From a virus, in the IMG/VR virus record IMGVR_UViG_3300013126_000014, positions 53,788-117,787 of that record: 64,000 nucleotides of DNA. One strand, 5' to 3'. Position numbers and translations under genes: made by a program. This document shows, in pieces, positions 46,842 to 54,876 of this stretch. The notes under the pieces were generated by a model, which was not told where the DNA came from, ran no database searches, and saw nothing but the letters and a program-made list of their open reading frames with translations. Numbering within the stretch: position 1 is the first letter of the stretch; every line of letters begins with the position of its first letter.

Positions 46842-47671
46842 TTAAATGTTACAGTTGCTAAATGATCCACGCTAGCAACTTCGGGGCACATTCTGCAGAT
46901 TCTGTGCGGCGATCCAAAGTTGTCAACGAAATTATTGATTTGTTCTATCGTAGAATCAAAGTTAATTGAACTATCACTTAGGTTAGTATACGGTTCCCAG
47001 GCAGTATTACAATTATTTCCTAGCTTGTCTAATAAGTTTGGTAGTAACCCGCTTGTACTACATTTATAAATTACCCCATTGTACAGTAATGGGCACTGGG
47101 TTTGGCAGCAGACACTAAATGCGCGACTAGGATCTGAATTGTGAGGTATAATATCAGGAAAACTGCCTTGGTAACTTTTTGTAAATCGGACAGGGCGATT
47201 TATTTGTAGTTTAAAACTGCCTGACGCCCATCTATTAATACCGTATTCTGTAACAGGAGTCCAAGAATAACGTTTAAATATTTTGTCAATGACATTGGTA
47301 ATTTTGTTGTCTTCTACATGTACAGTTATCTTAAGTACGGAATTACCAATGTCATTTAGTAAATCTACCACATCAAAATGTTTGTCTAATAGCAATCCGT
47401 TTGTGGTAAATCTTAATTGACTGTTGGGCATTAAGTCTCTGCACCCCCGTATCCATTCTCGTACTTCTGGATTGATCAGGGGTTCACCCCCTATTAAACC
47501 AAAATCAGGAATAGTGAGTTTTTCTAACCATTTGGCTAGATCATCTGCACCCTGCTCCCAAGGAACGTACCCGCTAAACTTTAAATCTGAATAATTTGTA
47601 CACCCAAGGCAACTTAGATTACAGACTTGAGTCAGCATTGTCTCTAAAAACGGTAGTGTTGCTGTAGTCAT
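46838..47671 (-). CDS. Radical SAM protein, short, with C-terminal cysteine cluster
   Basis: A 277-residue enzyme starting at ATG 47671 (a TTG at 47686 would add five residues). The core is at the very N-terminus: C17, C21, C24 (QVCNLSCLGC) and IGGEPLINPEV near 60-70. The C-terminal part has CCQTQCPLLYNGVIYKC and CRMC, which look like ligands of a SPASM-type auxiliary cluster in the usual C-terminal position. So it belongs to a different branch from the six enzymes with N-terminal clusters. It is co-transcribed with the B12-type radical SAM gene, divergent from the plus-strand radical SAM gene at 47725. Confidence 0.83.
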   Translation of the reverse strand: MTTATLPFLETMLTQVCNLSCLGCTNYSDLKFSGYVPWEQGADDLAKWLEKLTIPDFGLIGGEPLINPEVREWIRGCRDLMPNSQLRFTTNGLLLDKHFDVVDLLNDIGNSVLKITVHVEDNKITNVIDKIFKRYSWTPVTEYGINRWASGSFKLQINRPVRFTKSYQGSFPDIIPHNSDPSRAFSVCCQTQCPLLYNGVIYKCSTSGLLPNLLDKLGNNCNTAWEPYTNLSDSSINFDSTIEQINNFVDNFGSPHRICRMCPEVASVDHLATVTFK

Positions 47672-47724
47672 TGTAATATTTAACAAAAAAGTTAATACCT
47701 TAAATTTTTAATTAAATATCTAAT
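47672..47724. other. Divergent intergenic gap between two radical SAM genes
   Basis: This 53-base AT-rich gap must hold the start signals of both divergent units. I see no close match to TTGACA or TATAAT with correct spacing on either strand, and only TTAAATA-like stretches. Neither gene has a clear ribosome binding site. Confidence 0.4.
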
Positions 47725-49032
47725 ATGACGTTCAATTCAAAAAAACCAGACACGCTGTGTTTAGCGCCTTGGGTACACACTTATCTAAGTCCCCAAACTG
47801 AGCGCAGGATGTGCTGCGCTAGTCGAGAGCCTGCGCAGAACTTTAAACAGTATATTGATACTGAATCTGGCACAGGAAAATATATTCCCATTACCTTAGA
47901 TGAACACTGGAACAGCGAACATATGAAGAGTGTTCGACGGCGCATGATGGCTGGCGAGACTTTACCAGAGTGCGAGGTATGCAACGACAAGTTGCTCAAT
48001 ACAGCCGTTTACCGTAGTTATTTTGATAGTATGTTTGGTCATAAGTATGAGTATGTAATGCAGAATACTGGTGCTGATGGCAGTACTAGTGTTTTTCCAA
48101 TAAGTTGGGATTACCGTTTTAGTAATTTATGCAATTTCAAATGCCGCATGTGTGGTGATATGTTGAGCAGTGCTTGGGAGTCAGAACAACGCCAACATAA
48201 TATGATCAATTGGTCTAATCCAAAAAATAATTGGATGAGGCCCGAAGTCAAGAAACAAATTGAAGAATTCCAATCAACACAGATTGAACAAGAGTTCGCA
48301 CGTGCAGTCGAGAACCATCAAGTAGAAGAAGTATATTGGGTTGGCGGAGAACCCTTAATGTACGAACAACACTGGCGTTATATGAAACGTATAGTGGAAT
48401 TGGGCGATGGTAAAAATGTTTACGCAAGATACAATACAAATCTTAGTCGTGTCACTTATGGTGGCATCAACCTTTATTCCGATATTCTTGATAATCTACG
48501 TGACTGGCAAATTTGTGCAAGCCTCGACGGCACAGGACCAATTGGCGAGTATATTAGAACAGGACTTGACTACACTTCGTGGCTTGAGAATTTCAAGCAA
48601 GGAGTTAAAAAATCAACTCACCGACGTCAAATGCGAATTGACTTTACTCTCACACTTCCGGGAATGTTCGAAATCCAAAGAATTGCCCGCCTTGCTGAAG
48701 AGTTGGAAGTAGATGTCTTAGCTAAAGTGGTCTTCAGTTTCTCTCCAGACATAATTATGAGCCCGCTAGCATTGCCTAAACACATACTACATCCTTGGAT
48801 AGATGAGATACTAGAGGACTTGTTCAATCCTGCACTAAGAGATTTATTATTGCAGTTAAAAACACGACCTACGTTTAAAGAACAATGGCCTGATAATTAT
48901 TGCAGACCTCTTGCAGAAGGCAAGCAACGTGTGCTACAATTAGAAAGAATACGACAAGATAAAATTACATTAGAAGATATTGTCAGATTTAGAAAAGATG
49001 TTTATGCTTGGTACAGATCAATCCCAAATTAA
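47725..49032 (+). CDS. Radical SAM protein with SPASM-like N-terminal domain (subfamily CxxPW)
   Basis: A 435-residue enzyme related to the products at 40775-42085 and 42075-43289. N-terminal ligands: C12 (CLAPWVHTYLSPQTERRMCC), C30-C31, C83 and C86 (ECEVCNDKL). Core: C136, C140, C143 (NLCNFKCRMC) with WVGGEPLMYEQHW and YNTNLSRV. The YNTN-x-SR segment is shared with the product at 40775-42085 (YNTNFSRL), so these two are the closest pair. It opens the second plus-strand run. Its gene overlaps the unknown gene downstream by 35 bases, implying joint translation. Confidence 0.85.
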   Translation: MTFNSKKPDTLCLAPWVHTYLSPQTERRMCCASREPAQNFKQYIDTESGTGKYIPITLDEHWNSEHMKSVRRRMMAGETLPECEVCNDKLLNTAVYRSYFDSMFGHKYEYVMQNTGADGSTSVFPISWDYRFSNLCNFKCRMCGDMLSSAWESEQRQHNMINWSNPKNNWMRPEVKKQIEEFQSTQIEQEFARAVENHQVEEVYWVGGEPLMYEQHWRYMKRIVELGDGKNVYARYNTNLSRVTYGGINLYSDILDNLRDWQICASLDGTGPIGEYIRTGLDYTSWLENFKQGVKKSTHRRQMRIDFTLTLPGMFEIQRIARLAEELEVDVLAKVVFSFSPDIIMSPLALPKHILHPWIDEILEDLFNPALRDLLLQLKTRPTFKEQWPDNYCRPLAEGKQRVLQLERIRQDKITLEDIVRFRKDVYAWYRSIPN

Positions 49033-50176
49033 AGTTACATTACGCAATCCATTGGATCAAAACGATCTAATAGATTATTATATTGTCCCTAACAACACCC
49101 AATTGGCACGAGATTGGGTTTTAGCACTTAAAAAAATACTGCAAAACGGTAATCTATTAGAAAAAAATTACTGCTTTATGGGATTTCCAAAAACAGCTCG
49201 TACATTGGAGTATCTCTGTGACGAGTTAAATCGTAGTATAGAAACTATTAACAACTTTAATTTCACACAGCACGGATTGGAAAATTATATTATTGAAGAA
49301 TGGTTCCATCCTAACGTAGTAAGGTTCCCTCCGACTTACCCAATCGAAGGATCAATGATCGAACCTGGCACGTTAGATGGCAATCGCAGAGCTGAAATAG
49401 GTTTATATGCCAAGCACACAGTTCTTAATCAACTACATAATCATTTTGAAAAGCTTCAAGGAACAGTTGATCATCTGAGTCTATATTATAAAGTTGCAGA
49501 CTATGAAACAAAATACGCAATTCGCCAACTGAATATTATTTGTCATGAGATGGAAAGTTTAATTCTGAGTCAACGTAAGTTGGCTAGTACTCCCGAGTGG
49601 GTCAGACCTAGTCAGATTACTACGTTCCTGCACGCTGATCGTTACGAACTCAAAGATGAGCATAGGCAGGGATTCATTGACAATAGTTATGATCGAAAAT
49701 TTGGTCACGTTTATATGCACTGGACGCAAATTGGTAAAACACTTATGGAGGTATTCCGCGATGAGGGAGCGCCTAGGTTAACAGACACAGTTTGCGAAGC
49801 TATTACACATTTAAAATTTTACAGTGGAGAATTTGATGTAGAATGGGGTAAGAGTGTGACTAGAAAAGATAAGTTTCCTTGGGTAGAAAAACTAGCAACA
49901 GAGTTCACTGCTTGGTTGTTAGATAATAATTTAAATCCCAACGACCCTGCACTAAGTCTTGGGTATTTGCCCTTGGGACATGTCGATTTAAAAACTAGTT
50001 TTGGGACTGAAGACATGCTTGACATATGGGAGATATTAGGAAATCATTTAGATATCTATAGTATCGAAATAGACGGAGTCGGGCAGGTTTATAACTATTG
50101 TTGGACAGATTTGGATTACAAAAATAAACAGATTGATATGATGAGACCGGGATATGATTTTAGTAGCAGGCGGTGA
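48998..50176 (+). CDS. Unknown protein following a radical SAM gene
   Basis: A protein of about 392 residues whose start overlaps the preceding radical SAM gene. I chose ATG 48998, but ATG 49004 is equally good and TTG 48980 is possible. No family is recognised. The N-terminal 65 residues look like a small beta domain. The centre is helical and rich in His, Glu and Tyr (HTVLNQLHNHFEKLQGTVDH, then NIICHEMESLI), and a TTFLHADRYELKDEHRQGFI segment follows. Near the end come LGYLPLGHVDLKTSFGTED and IWEILGNHLDIYSIEIDGVG. The clustered His/Glu could bind metal; this is inference. It may be the partner or substrate carrier of the adjacent enzyme. Confidence 0.6.
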   Translation: MFMLGTDQSQIKVTLRNPLDQNDLIDYYIVPNNTQLARDWVLALKKILQNGNLLEKNYCFMGFPKTARTLEYLCDELNRSIETINNFNFTQHGLENYIIEEWFHPNVVRFPPTYPIEGSMIEPGTLDGNRRAEIGLYAKHTVLNQLHNHFEKLQGTVDHLSLYYKVADYETKYAIRQLNIICHEMESLILSQRKLASTPEWVRPSQITTFLHADRYELKDEHRQGFIDNSYDRKFGHVYMHWTQIGKTLMEVFRDEGAPRLTDTVCEAITHLKFYSGEFDVEWGKSVTRKDKFPWVEKLATEFTAWLLDNNLNPNDPALSLGYLPLGHVDLKTSFGTEDMLDIWEILGNHLDIYSIEIDGVGQVYNYCWTDLDYKNKQIDMMRPGYDFSSRR

Positions 50177-50975
50177 TAGTTTTGTATACGGTTCGGAATT
50201 AAAAGACCAAACTAATGGCCCTAGTTCTAGTACCTACGCCGCATTATTGGCAAAAAGTATTTCTGCTGAATATATCTGTACAGCTTGGCCGGGCAATGCT
50301 AACAATGCAATTACCAGAATGACTATGTCTGCATGCCAGAAAAACAAAAATAATGATATATTTGTAATTGTAACTTGGACATTTACGCAGCGATTTGAGT
50401 TTAGATTTAATTACAACACAAAACAATCTATTAGTCCGTGGTATAGTATTAATAGTTGGACTATTAAAGATGATTCAACAGTGTTGAATTATTTTTGGAA
50501 AAAAGATCGCAAGATTGAACAGTGTCAGCTTGAACATCTCAAAAACGCAAGATTGACCGGAGTTGCTGATTTCGCTAAAGAATTTTATTTGCATGTTGGT
50601 GATAGTGAATACTATGAACTATATAGTAGTTTAAAAGAGATAGTATTTTTGCAAAACTATCTCAAACTAAACCAAATACCGTATATGTTTTTACCAGCAG
50701 ATGTGTGTTTTTTAAATCATGAAAACTATTTGCGAAGTCGAGATCAATACCTTGCTGATTTATATGAACAAATAGAGTGGGACAAGTGGTTTTTCTTTCC
50801 AAAAGGAACAAGAGCAAACGAAACTAGCGGGCATCGAGGATTTTACCAATGGGCAGCAGAAAGCGGGTATTCCATAGGAACTACGCACCCATTGGAACAG
50901 GCACACTATGATGCGCATTTACTAATGCAGGAGAAATTCAATGAATTGGTTGTTAAAAATTATCAATCGTGTTAA
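50154..50975 (+). CDS. SGNH/GDSL hydrolase-like protein 1
   Basis: A 273-residue protein with the block I motif GGDSFVYG (catalytic Ser9) at the N-terminus and a C-terminal THPLEQAHYDAHLLMQEKF, which fits the block V His region. The middle has GNANNAITRM, a plausible block II/III Asn. SGNH hydrolases are esterases or acetyl-esterases, often acting on carbohydrates or acyl groups. It is a paralogue of the product at 51039-51674. Its gene overlaps the preceding one by 23 bases and contains the start of a 33-residue micro-ORF. Confidence 0.72.
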   Translation: MILVAGGDSFVYGSELKDQTNGPSSSTYAALLAKSISAEYICTAWPGNANNAITRMTMSACQKNKNNDIFVIVTWTFTQRFEFRFNYNTKQSISPWYSINSWTIKDDSTVLNYFWKKDRKIEQCQLEHLKNARLTGVADFAKEFYLHVGDSEYYELYSSLKEIVFLQNYLKLNQIPYMFLPADVCFLNHENYLRSRDQYLADLYEQIEWDKWFFFPKGTRANETSGHRGFYQWAAESGYSIGTTHPLEQAHYDAHLLMQEKFNELVVKNYQSC

Positions 50976-51042
50976 ATTAGAAATAAGATATAGAAAAAAA
51001 CTAAAAGAATTACGAAAAAGAGACCCTTTTATATACAAATGA
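50941..51042 (+). CDS. 33-residue basic micro-protein
   Basis: A frame from ATG 50941 to TGA 51042. It starts inside the end of one SGNH gene (35-base overlap) and ends in an ATGA overlap with the start of the next, so it fills the 63-base gap exactly. The product begins MNWLLKIINRVKLEIRYRKK and ends RKRDPFIYK: a short hydrophobic, then strongly basic amphipathic helix. The exact coupling at both ends argues for real translation. It might bind membranes or nucleic acid; no function is known to me. Confidence 0.62.
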   Translation: MNWLLKIINRVKLEIRYRKKLKELRKRDPFIYK

Positions 51043-51674
51043 AAAGAATATTAGCAGTAGGCGATAGTTTTACATACGGAGCAGAGTTGAAAGAGTTAAC
51101 TTCTGCTTGGCCATCATTGTTGGGTAAAAAATTAGGATATGCAGTGGATAATTACGGGCTACAAGGCGGTGGCAACCAACAGATGGTGCGCACAGTAGTC
51201 CAGCACTCCGATCAACATGAAATAATAATCATTGCATGGAGTCACTACGCTAGGATGGAGTTTGCTGATGGTTGCGGTGTTTTTGATGTGTGGCCTGGTA
51301 GTAGAGGATTAGAGTTTGCGGGAGAAACTGCACACAGAAAGGATCTACTAAAATACATTAATCTGCATCATAATGATCATTATCTGTACAAACAATATCT
51401 TCTCAATATTATTTTATTACAAAATTATCTAAAATCAAAAAATAAAAAATATATCATGTTAGACACGTTTGGAAATTTAGAACTTCGTAAACAGTTTTAT
51501 AACTTTTCTAATCTGGTTGATTCAACTTTTTATTTAGGTTGGCCCAATGAAACAATGATGGAATGGACTTATGGTTGCCCACAAGGACCTGGCGGACATT
51601 TCTTAGAAGAAGGACATGCTGTAGTAGCAGAAAAAATCAATGAACATATTAGGAATCTCGGCTGGATTTCATGA
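51039..51674 (+). CDS. SGNH/GDSL hydrolase-like protein 2
   Basis: A 211-residue protein with the complete SGNH layout: GDSFTYGAEL (Ser10) at the front, GLQGGGNQQM as block II/III, and GGHFLEEGHAVVAEKI near the C-terminus carrying the block V His. It is shorter than its paralogue at 50154-50975 but shares the xVGDSF(T/V)YG(A/S)ELK(E/D) start. Likely an O-acetyl or other ester hydrolase acting on a sugar or lipid. Its start overlaps the micro-ORF stop by 4 bases, and its end overlaps the carbamoyltransferase gene by 35 bases. Confidence 0.78.
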   Translation: MKRILAVGDSFTYGAELKELTSAWPSLLGKKLGYAVDNYGLQGGGNQQMVRTVVQHSDQHEIIIIAWSHYARMEFADGCGVFDVWPGSRGLEFAGETAHRKDLLKYINLHHNDHYLYKQYLLNIILLQNYLKSKNKKYIMLDTFGNLELRKQFYNFSNLVDSTFYLGWPNETMMEWTYGCPQGPGGHFLEEGHAVVAEKINEHIRNLGWIS

Positions 51675-53139
51675 CGCGGCGGTAACCGCAATCGTAGACG
51701 ACAAAATTGTTTTTGCTGGGCACAGTGAACGCTACAGCAAGCGTAAACATGACAGTAACTTACATCCTGACTTAATTAAAGACGCATTAAACTATCTTGG
51801 TCACGTAGATCAAATTGCCTACTACGAAAGACCATGGGCTAAATGCACACGTCAACTATACGCAGGACAATATTACGATGCTCTCCATCCTTACAATTTA
51901 AAAGATTGGTTGTATAAAAATGTCCAATGGTCGGGCCTACATAGTTTAAAGATTGAAAACTATAATCATCACCTAAGTCATGCGGCTGCCGGTTTCCAAA
52001 CAAGTCCATTTACAGATGCTACAGTAGTGGTAATTGATGCCATAGGTGAGTGGGATACTATTAGTATCTGGTCAGCGTATTATGATGACAGCACTGGTCG
52101 TGCTGAATACAAAAAGCTATGGGGACAAAAATATCCCCATAGCATTGGCCTAATGTATTCGGCCTTTACTCAGAGCGTGGGGTTGAAACCCTTAGATGAA
52201 GAATATATACTAATGGGAATGGCAGGTTGGGGCAAGCCATTAAATTGGTTTCAAGCAGACAATCTTAAGGCCAGTTTAATAGAAGACGATGCTGCATTAA
52301 TTTTTAAACATAATCTACACATTGGCCTACCAGGAAAGATTCAAGGTAATTGGTCAAACGAAGATACCGCACGTGCAGCACAGGAACTCGCAGAAGATTT
52401 AATAGCAACTGTGATGGGCAAAGCTCGAGATCTAGGCCTTAGTGATAATTTGGTCTACTCGGGCGGAGTGGCACTTAACTGTAGTGCTAATAGAATACTA
52501 GGAGAATACTATGATAACATTTGGATTATGCCTAATCCTGGCGATGCTGGCAGTAGCCTTGGCGCGGCTGCAATGGCGTATGGCAGAAGATTGGTTTGGG
52601 ATAATGCTTTCTTGGGTCATGATATTAGTGGCCCTTACCCTGTTAAAGATATCATTTCCGAGTTGGCTACTAATAAAATTGTTGGGGTAGCCAGTGGTCG
52701 AGCAGAGTTTGGCCCTAGAGCATTGGGTAATAGAAGTTTATTAGCGGACCCTAGAGGTTCAGAAATAAAGGATACTGTAAATGAAATCAAACGTAGACAA
52801 AAGTTTAGACCTTTTGCACCTGTCATACTTGAAGAGCTTGCACGTGATTATTTTGATATGCCTGTGGGCTGGGATCGTAGCCCTTACATGCAGACAGTGG
52901 CTCATTGCCGTCGTCCTAGCGAGTTTCCCGCTATTGTACATGTGGATGGCACATCGCGTGTACAAACAGTACCAAAAGATGGTTCGGGAATCAGACAACT
53001 CTTAGAACAATGGTATGTATGGACAGGTTGTCCAATGTTGCTTAACACTAGCTTAAACATCAGAGGGGAACCAATGGTCAATGATCGTAAAGATGCAGAT
53101 AGGTTTGAACAGTTATACGGAGTACGAGTATTATCATGA
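51640..53139 (+). CDS. Carbamoyltransferase of the NodU/CmcH/TobZ family
   Basis: A 499-residue protein that transfers a carbamoyl group from carbamoyl phosphate, through carbamoyl-adenylate, to a hydroxyl of a sugar or similar acceptor. N-terminal domain: NILGISAGFHDAAV, SERYSKRKHD, the HHLSHAAAGF His cluster (H110, H111, H114) and VIDAIGEWDT (D133). The second half carries YSGGVALNCSANR and the YrdC-like/C-terminal signatures GRAEFGPRALGNRSLLADPR and KFRPFAPVILEE, then LNTSLNIRGEPMV. Length is a little under the usual 550-600. Related enzymes occur in cyanophages. It is coupled to an SGNH gene and to dCMP deaminase (ATGA overlap). Confidence 0.92.
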   Translation: MNILGISAGFHDAAVTAIVDDKIVFAGHSERYSKRKHDSNLHPDLIKDALNYLGHVDQIAYYERPWAKCTRQLYAGQYYDALHPYNLKDWLYKNVQWSGLHSLKIENYNHHLSHAAAGFQTSPFTDATVVVIDAIGEWDTISIWSAYYDDSTGRAEYKKLWGQKYPHSIGLMYSAFTQSVGLKPLDEEYILMGMAGWGKPLNWFQADNLKASLIEDDAALIFKHNLHIGLPGKIQGNWSNEDTARAAQELAEDLIATVMGKARDLGLSDNLVYSGGVALNCSANRILGEYYDNIWIMPNPGDAGSSLGAAAMAYGRRLVWDNAFLGHDISGPYPVKDIISELATNKIVGVASGRAEFGPRALGNRSLLADPRGSEIKDTVNEIKRRQKFRPFAPVILEELARDYFDMPVGWDRSPYMQTVAHCRRPSEFPAIVHVDGTSRVQTVPKDGSGIRQLLEQWYVWTGCPMLLNTSLNIRGEPMVNDRKDADRFEQLYGVRVLS

Positions 53140-53558
53140 AAACAAAATATCAACAGGCACACATGCAGGCCGCACATATCTATGCCGGGCTTAGTCACGC
53201 ACGTAGATTAAAAGTTGGCGCACTTATCGTCAAAGACGATAGAATCATATCAATTGGCTACAACGGTATGCCTGGCGGTTGGGATAACAACTGCGAAATA
53301 GAAACAGAAGATGGATTACTTAAAACTAAACCGGAGGTATTACATGCGGAAACGAACGCTATTGCGAAACTTGCTAGGAGCAGTGAGTCTGGTCTCGGCT
53401 CAACTTTATTTGTTACACATAGTCCTTGCCTCGATTGCGCCAAAATCATCTATCAGTCAGGTATTAAGCATGTCTACTACGCAACTGATTACAGGGATGA
53501 TAGTGGGATCACTTTTCTTCGCAATTCCGGCATCCAAGTAGATCAACTAGATGTTTGA
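53136..53558 (+). CDS. Deoxycytidylate (dCMP) deaminase
   Basis: A 140-residue zinc deaminase with H70-A-E72 (LHAETNAI) and S-P-C98-L-D-C101, the Zn site and catalytic Glu of cytidine/dCMP deaminases. The GYNGMPGGWDNNCE segment is typical of dCMP deaminases, including T4 Cd. It converts dCMP to dUMP, the substrate of thymidylate synthase, which is encoded about 5 kb away on the other strand. Its start overlaps the carbamoyltransferase stop (ATGA) and its end overlaps the next gene by 8 bases. No allosteric insert of the T4 enzyme (193 aa) is evident. Confidence 0.9.
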   Translation: MKTKYQQAHMQAAHIYAGLSHARRLKVGALIVKDDRIISIGYNGMPGGWDNNCEIETEDGLLKTKPEVLHAETNAIAKLARSSESGLGSTLFVTHSPCLDCAKIIYQSGIKHVYYATDYRDDSGITFLRNSGIQVDQLDV

Positions 53559-54876
53559 CGTTTTTATCATGGACATGGGAGGTAATGATACCAATGTATA
53601 CGACCTTGTACAGCGTTTCCCGCACGCTCGAGTAGTAAGATACTACGATAATCACTTAAACACGTTAAAACGCTGTATTTCGCGTTGTAGAACCCCATAT
53701 GCCTGGGTTATTTCCAGTGTTTGCGACTATACAGACTTTGATTTTGACTATAGGGCACGACCATGGGAAGCATATCAGCTACACTGCTGGGCTAGTGGCA
53801 CAGAAAAGTTTGGTGATACATTCCTTGTAAATGTTGCTGAGTTTAAACAACAAAAAGACATCGAATTACTAGAGTGGTATAAGGATGTTAACTGGCACAC
53901 ACCCGGAGTACCGCGCCTAACTCCGCCTGTGGTTACATACACTAGCGATAACCTGGTTGATGTAGTGCGTGCTACAAAGTTTGACACTCCCTACATACTA
54001 TTCAAACGTGATGTAGACTCTACACCCAATTTTGAGCCCATTTTATGGCGAGATCGTGCTGTACACACTTTTAACAGAGCAAACAGTGTATCACTAGTGC
54101 CGCGCGAAATTTCAGCGCATTTAGCAACACAAATCTACGATTTTCCGCACATAATCAAGCAAAAATCGCAGATTTTGGCCTCAGATCCGCTTGATATTAT
54201 CTATATCAGCAACGGCGAACCTAACGCAGAACAGTGGTATAATCACTTGTTATCAACAATAAGCAGGGGCAATTACACCAATTGGATACGTAGAGTCAAG
54301 GATGTTAATGGTCGAGTAAACGCATATAAAGCCGCCGCTGAGGCCAGCCAAACTGATTGGTTTTTTGCTGTGTTTGCTAAGTTAGAAGTAGTGGACTCAT
54401 TTGATTGGTCGTGGCAACCAGATTACTTACAAGAGCCTAAGCACTATATTTTCAATAGTCGCAATCCTGTAAATGGTTTAGAGTACGGCCATATGGGTGT
54501 TATTACCTACAATCGAAGATTAGTACTTGACACAGTTGAACATGGCCTAGACTTTACTCTAAGCAAACCACATGCTGTGGTCCCTGTGTTAAGTGCTACT
54601 GCACACTACAATACCACACCTGAACTAACCTGGCGCACAGCCTTCCGCGAAGTTGTAAAACTCAAAGACGATGCGGTGCGGAATGACAGTGTTGAAAGCC
54701 GGCATAGATTAAAAACTTGGCTACACAAAGCTGAGGGTGATCACAGTGAGTGGAGCTTAATAGGTGCGCATGATGCTGTTGAATATTACAACAGTGTTGA
54801 AGGCAATTACGATAAACTAATGCTTAGTTTTGAGTGGGTATGGCTAACAGATTACTGGACTAAGAAATATTCTTAA
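53551..54876 (+). CDS. Two-domain glycosyltransferase-like protein, DxD motif not conserved
   Basis: A 441-residue protein. Residues 215-400 match the protein encoded at 36035-36931: NAYKAAAEASQTDWFFAVF, NPVNGLEYGHMGVITYNRR, TWRTAFREVVKL. At the place of its DGD motif this protein has FAKLEV (about 275-280), so metal binding may be lost. Residues 1-200 look like a second, diverged copy (RCRTPYAWVISSVCDYTDFDFD against ASQTDWFFAVFAKLEVVDSFDW). It may be a non-catalytic partner or use another mechanism. It is the last gene of this run and overlaps the convergent aminotransferase by 17 bases. Confidence 0.58.
   Translation: MFDVFIMDMGGNDTNVYDLVQRFPHARVVRYYDNHLNTLKRCISRCRTPYAWVISSVCDYTDFDFDYRARPWEAYQLHCWASGTEKFGDTFLVNVAEFKQQKDIELLEWYKDVNWHTPGVPRLTPPVVTYTSDNLVDVVRATKFDTPYILFKRDVDSTPNFEPILWRDRAVHTFNRANSVSLVPREISAHLATQIYDFPHIIKQKSQILASDPLDIIYISNGEPNAEQWYNHLLSTISRGNYTNWIRRVKDVNGRVNAYKAAAEASQTDWFFAVFAKLEVVDSFDWSWQPDYLQEPKHYIFNSRNPVNGLEYGHMGVITYNRRLVLDTVEHGLDFTLSKPHAVVPVLSATAHYNTTPELTWRTAFREVVKLKDDAVRNDSVESRHRLKTWLHKAEGDHSEWSLIGAHDAVEYYNSVEGNYDKLMLSFEWVWLTDYWTKKYS

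Noticed and set aside
50941-51042. The micro-ORF as a RiPP precursor for the radical SAM enzymes
   Set aside because: It is highly basic, lacks Cys, Gly-rich core or a leader/core split, and is placed between hydrolase genes; so I list it only as a micro-protein.
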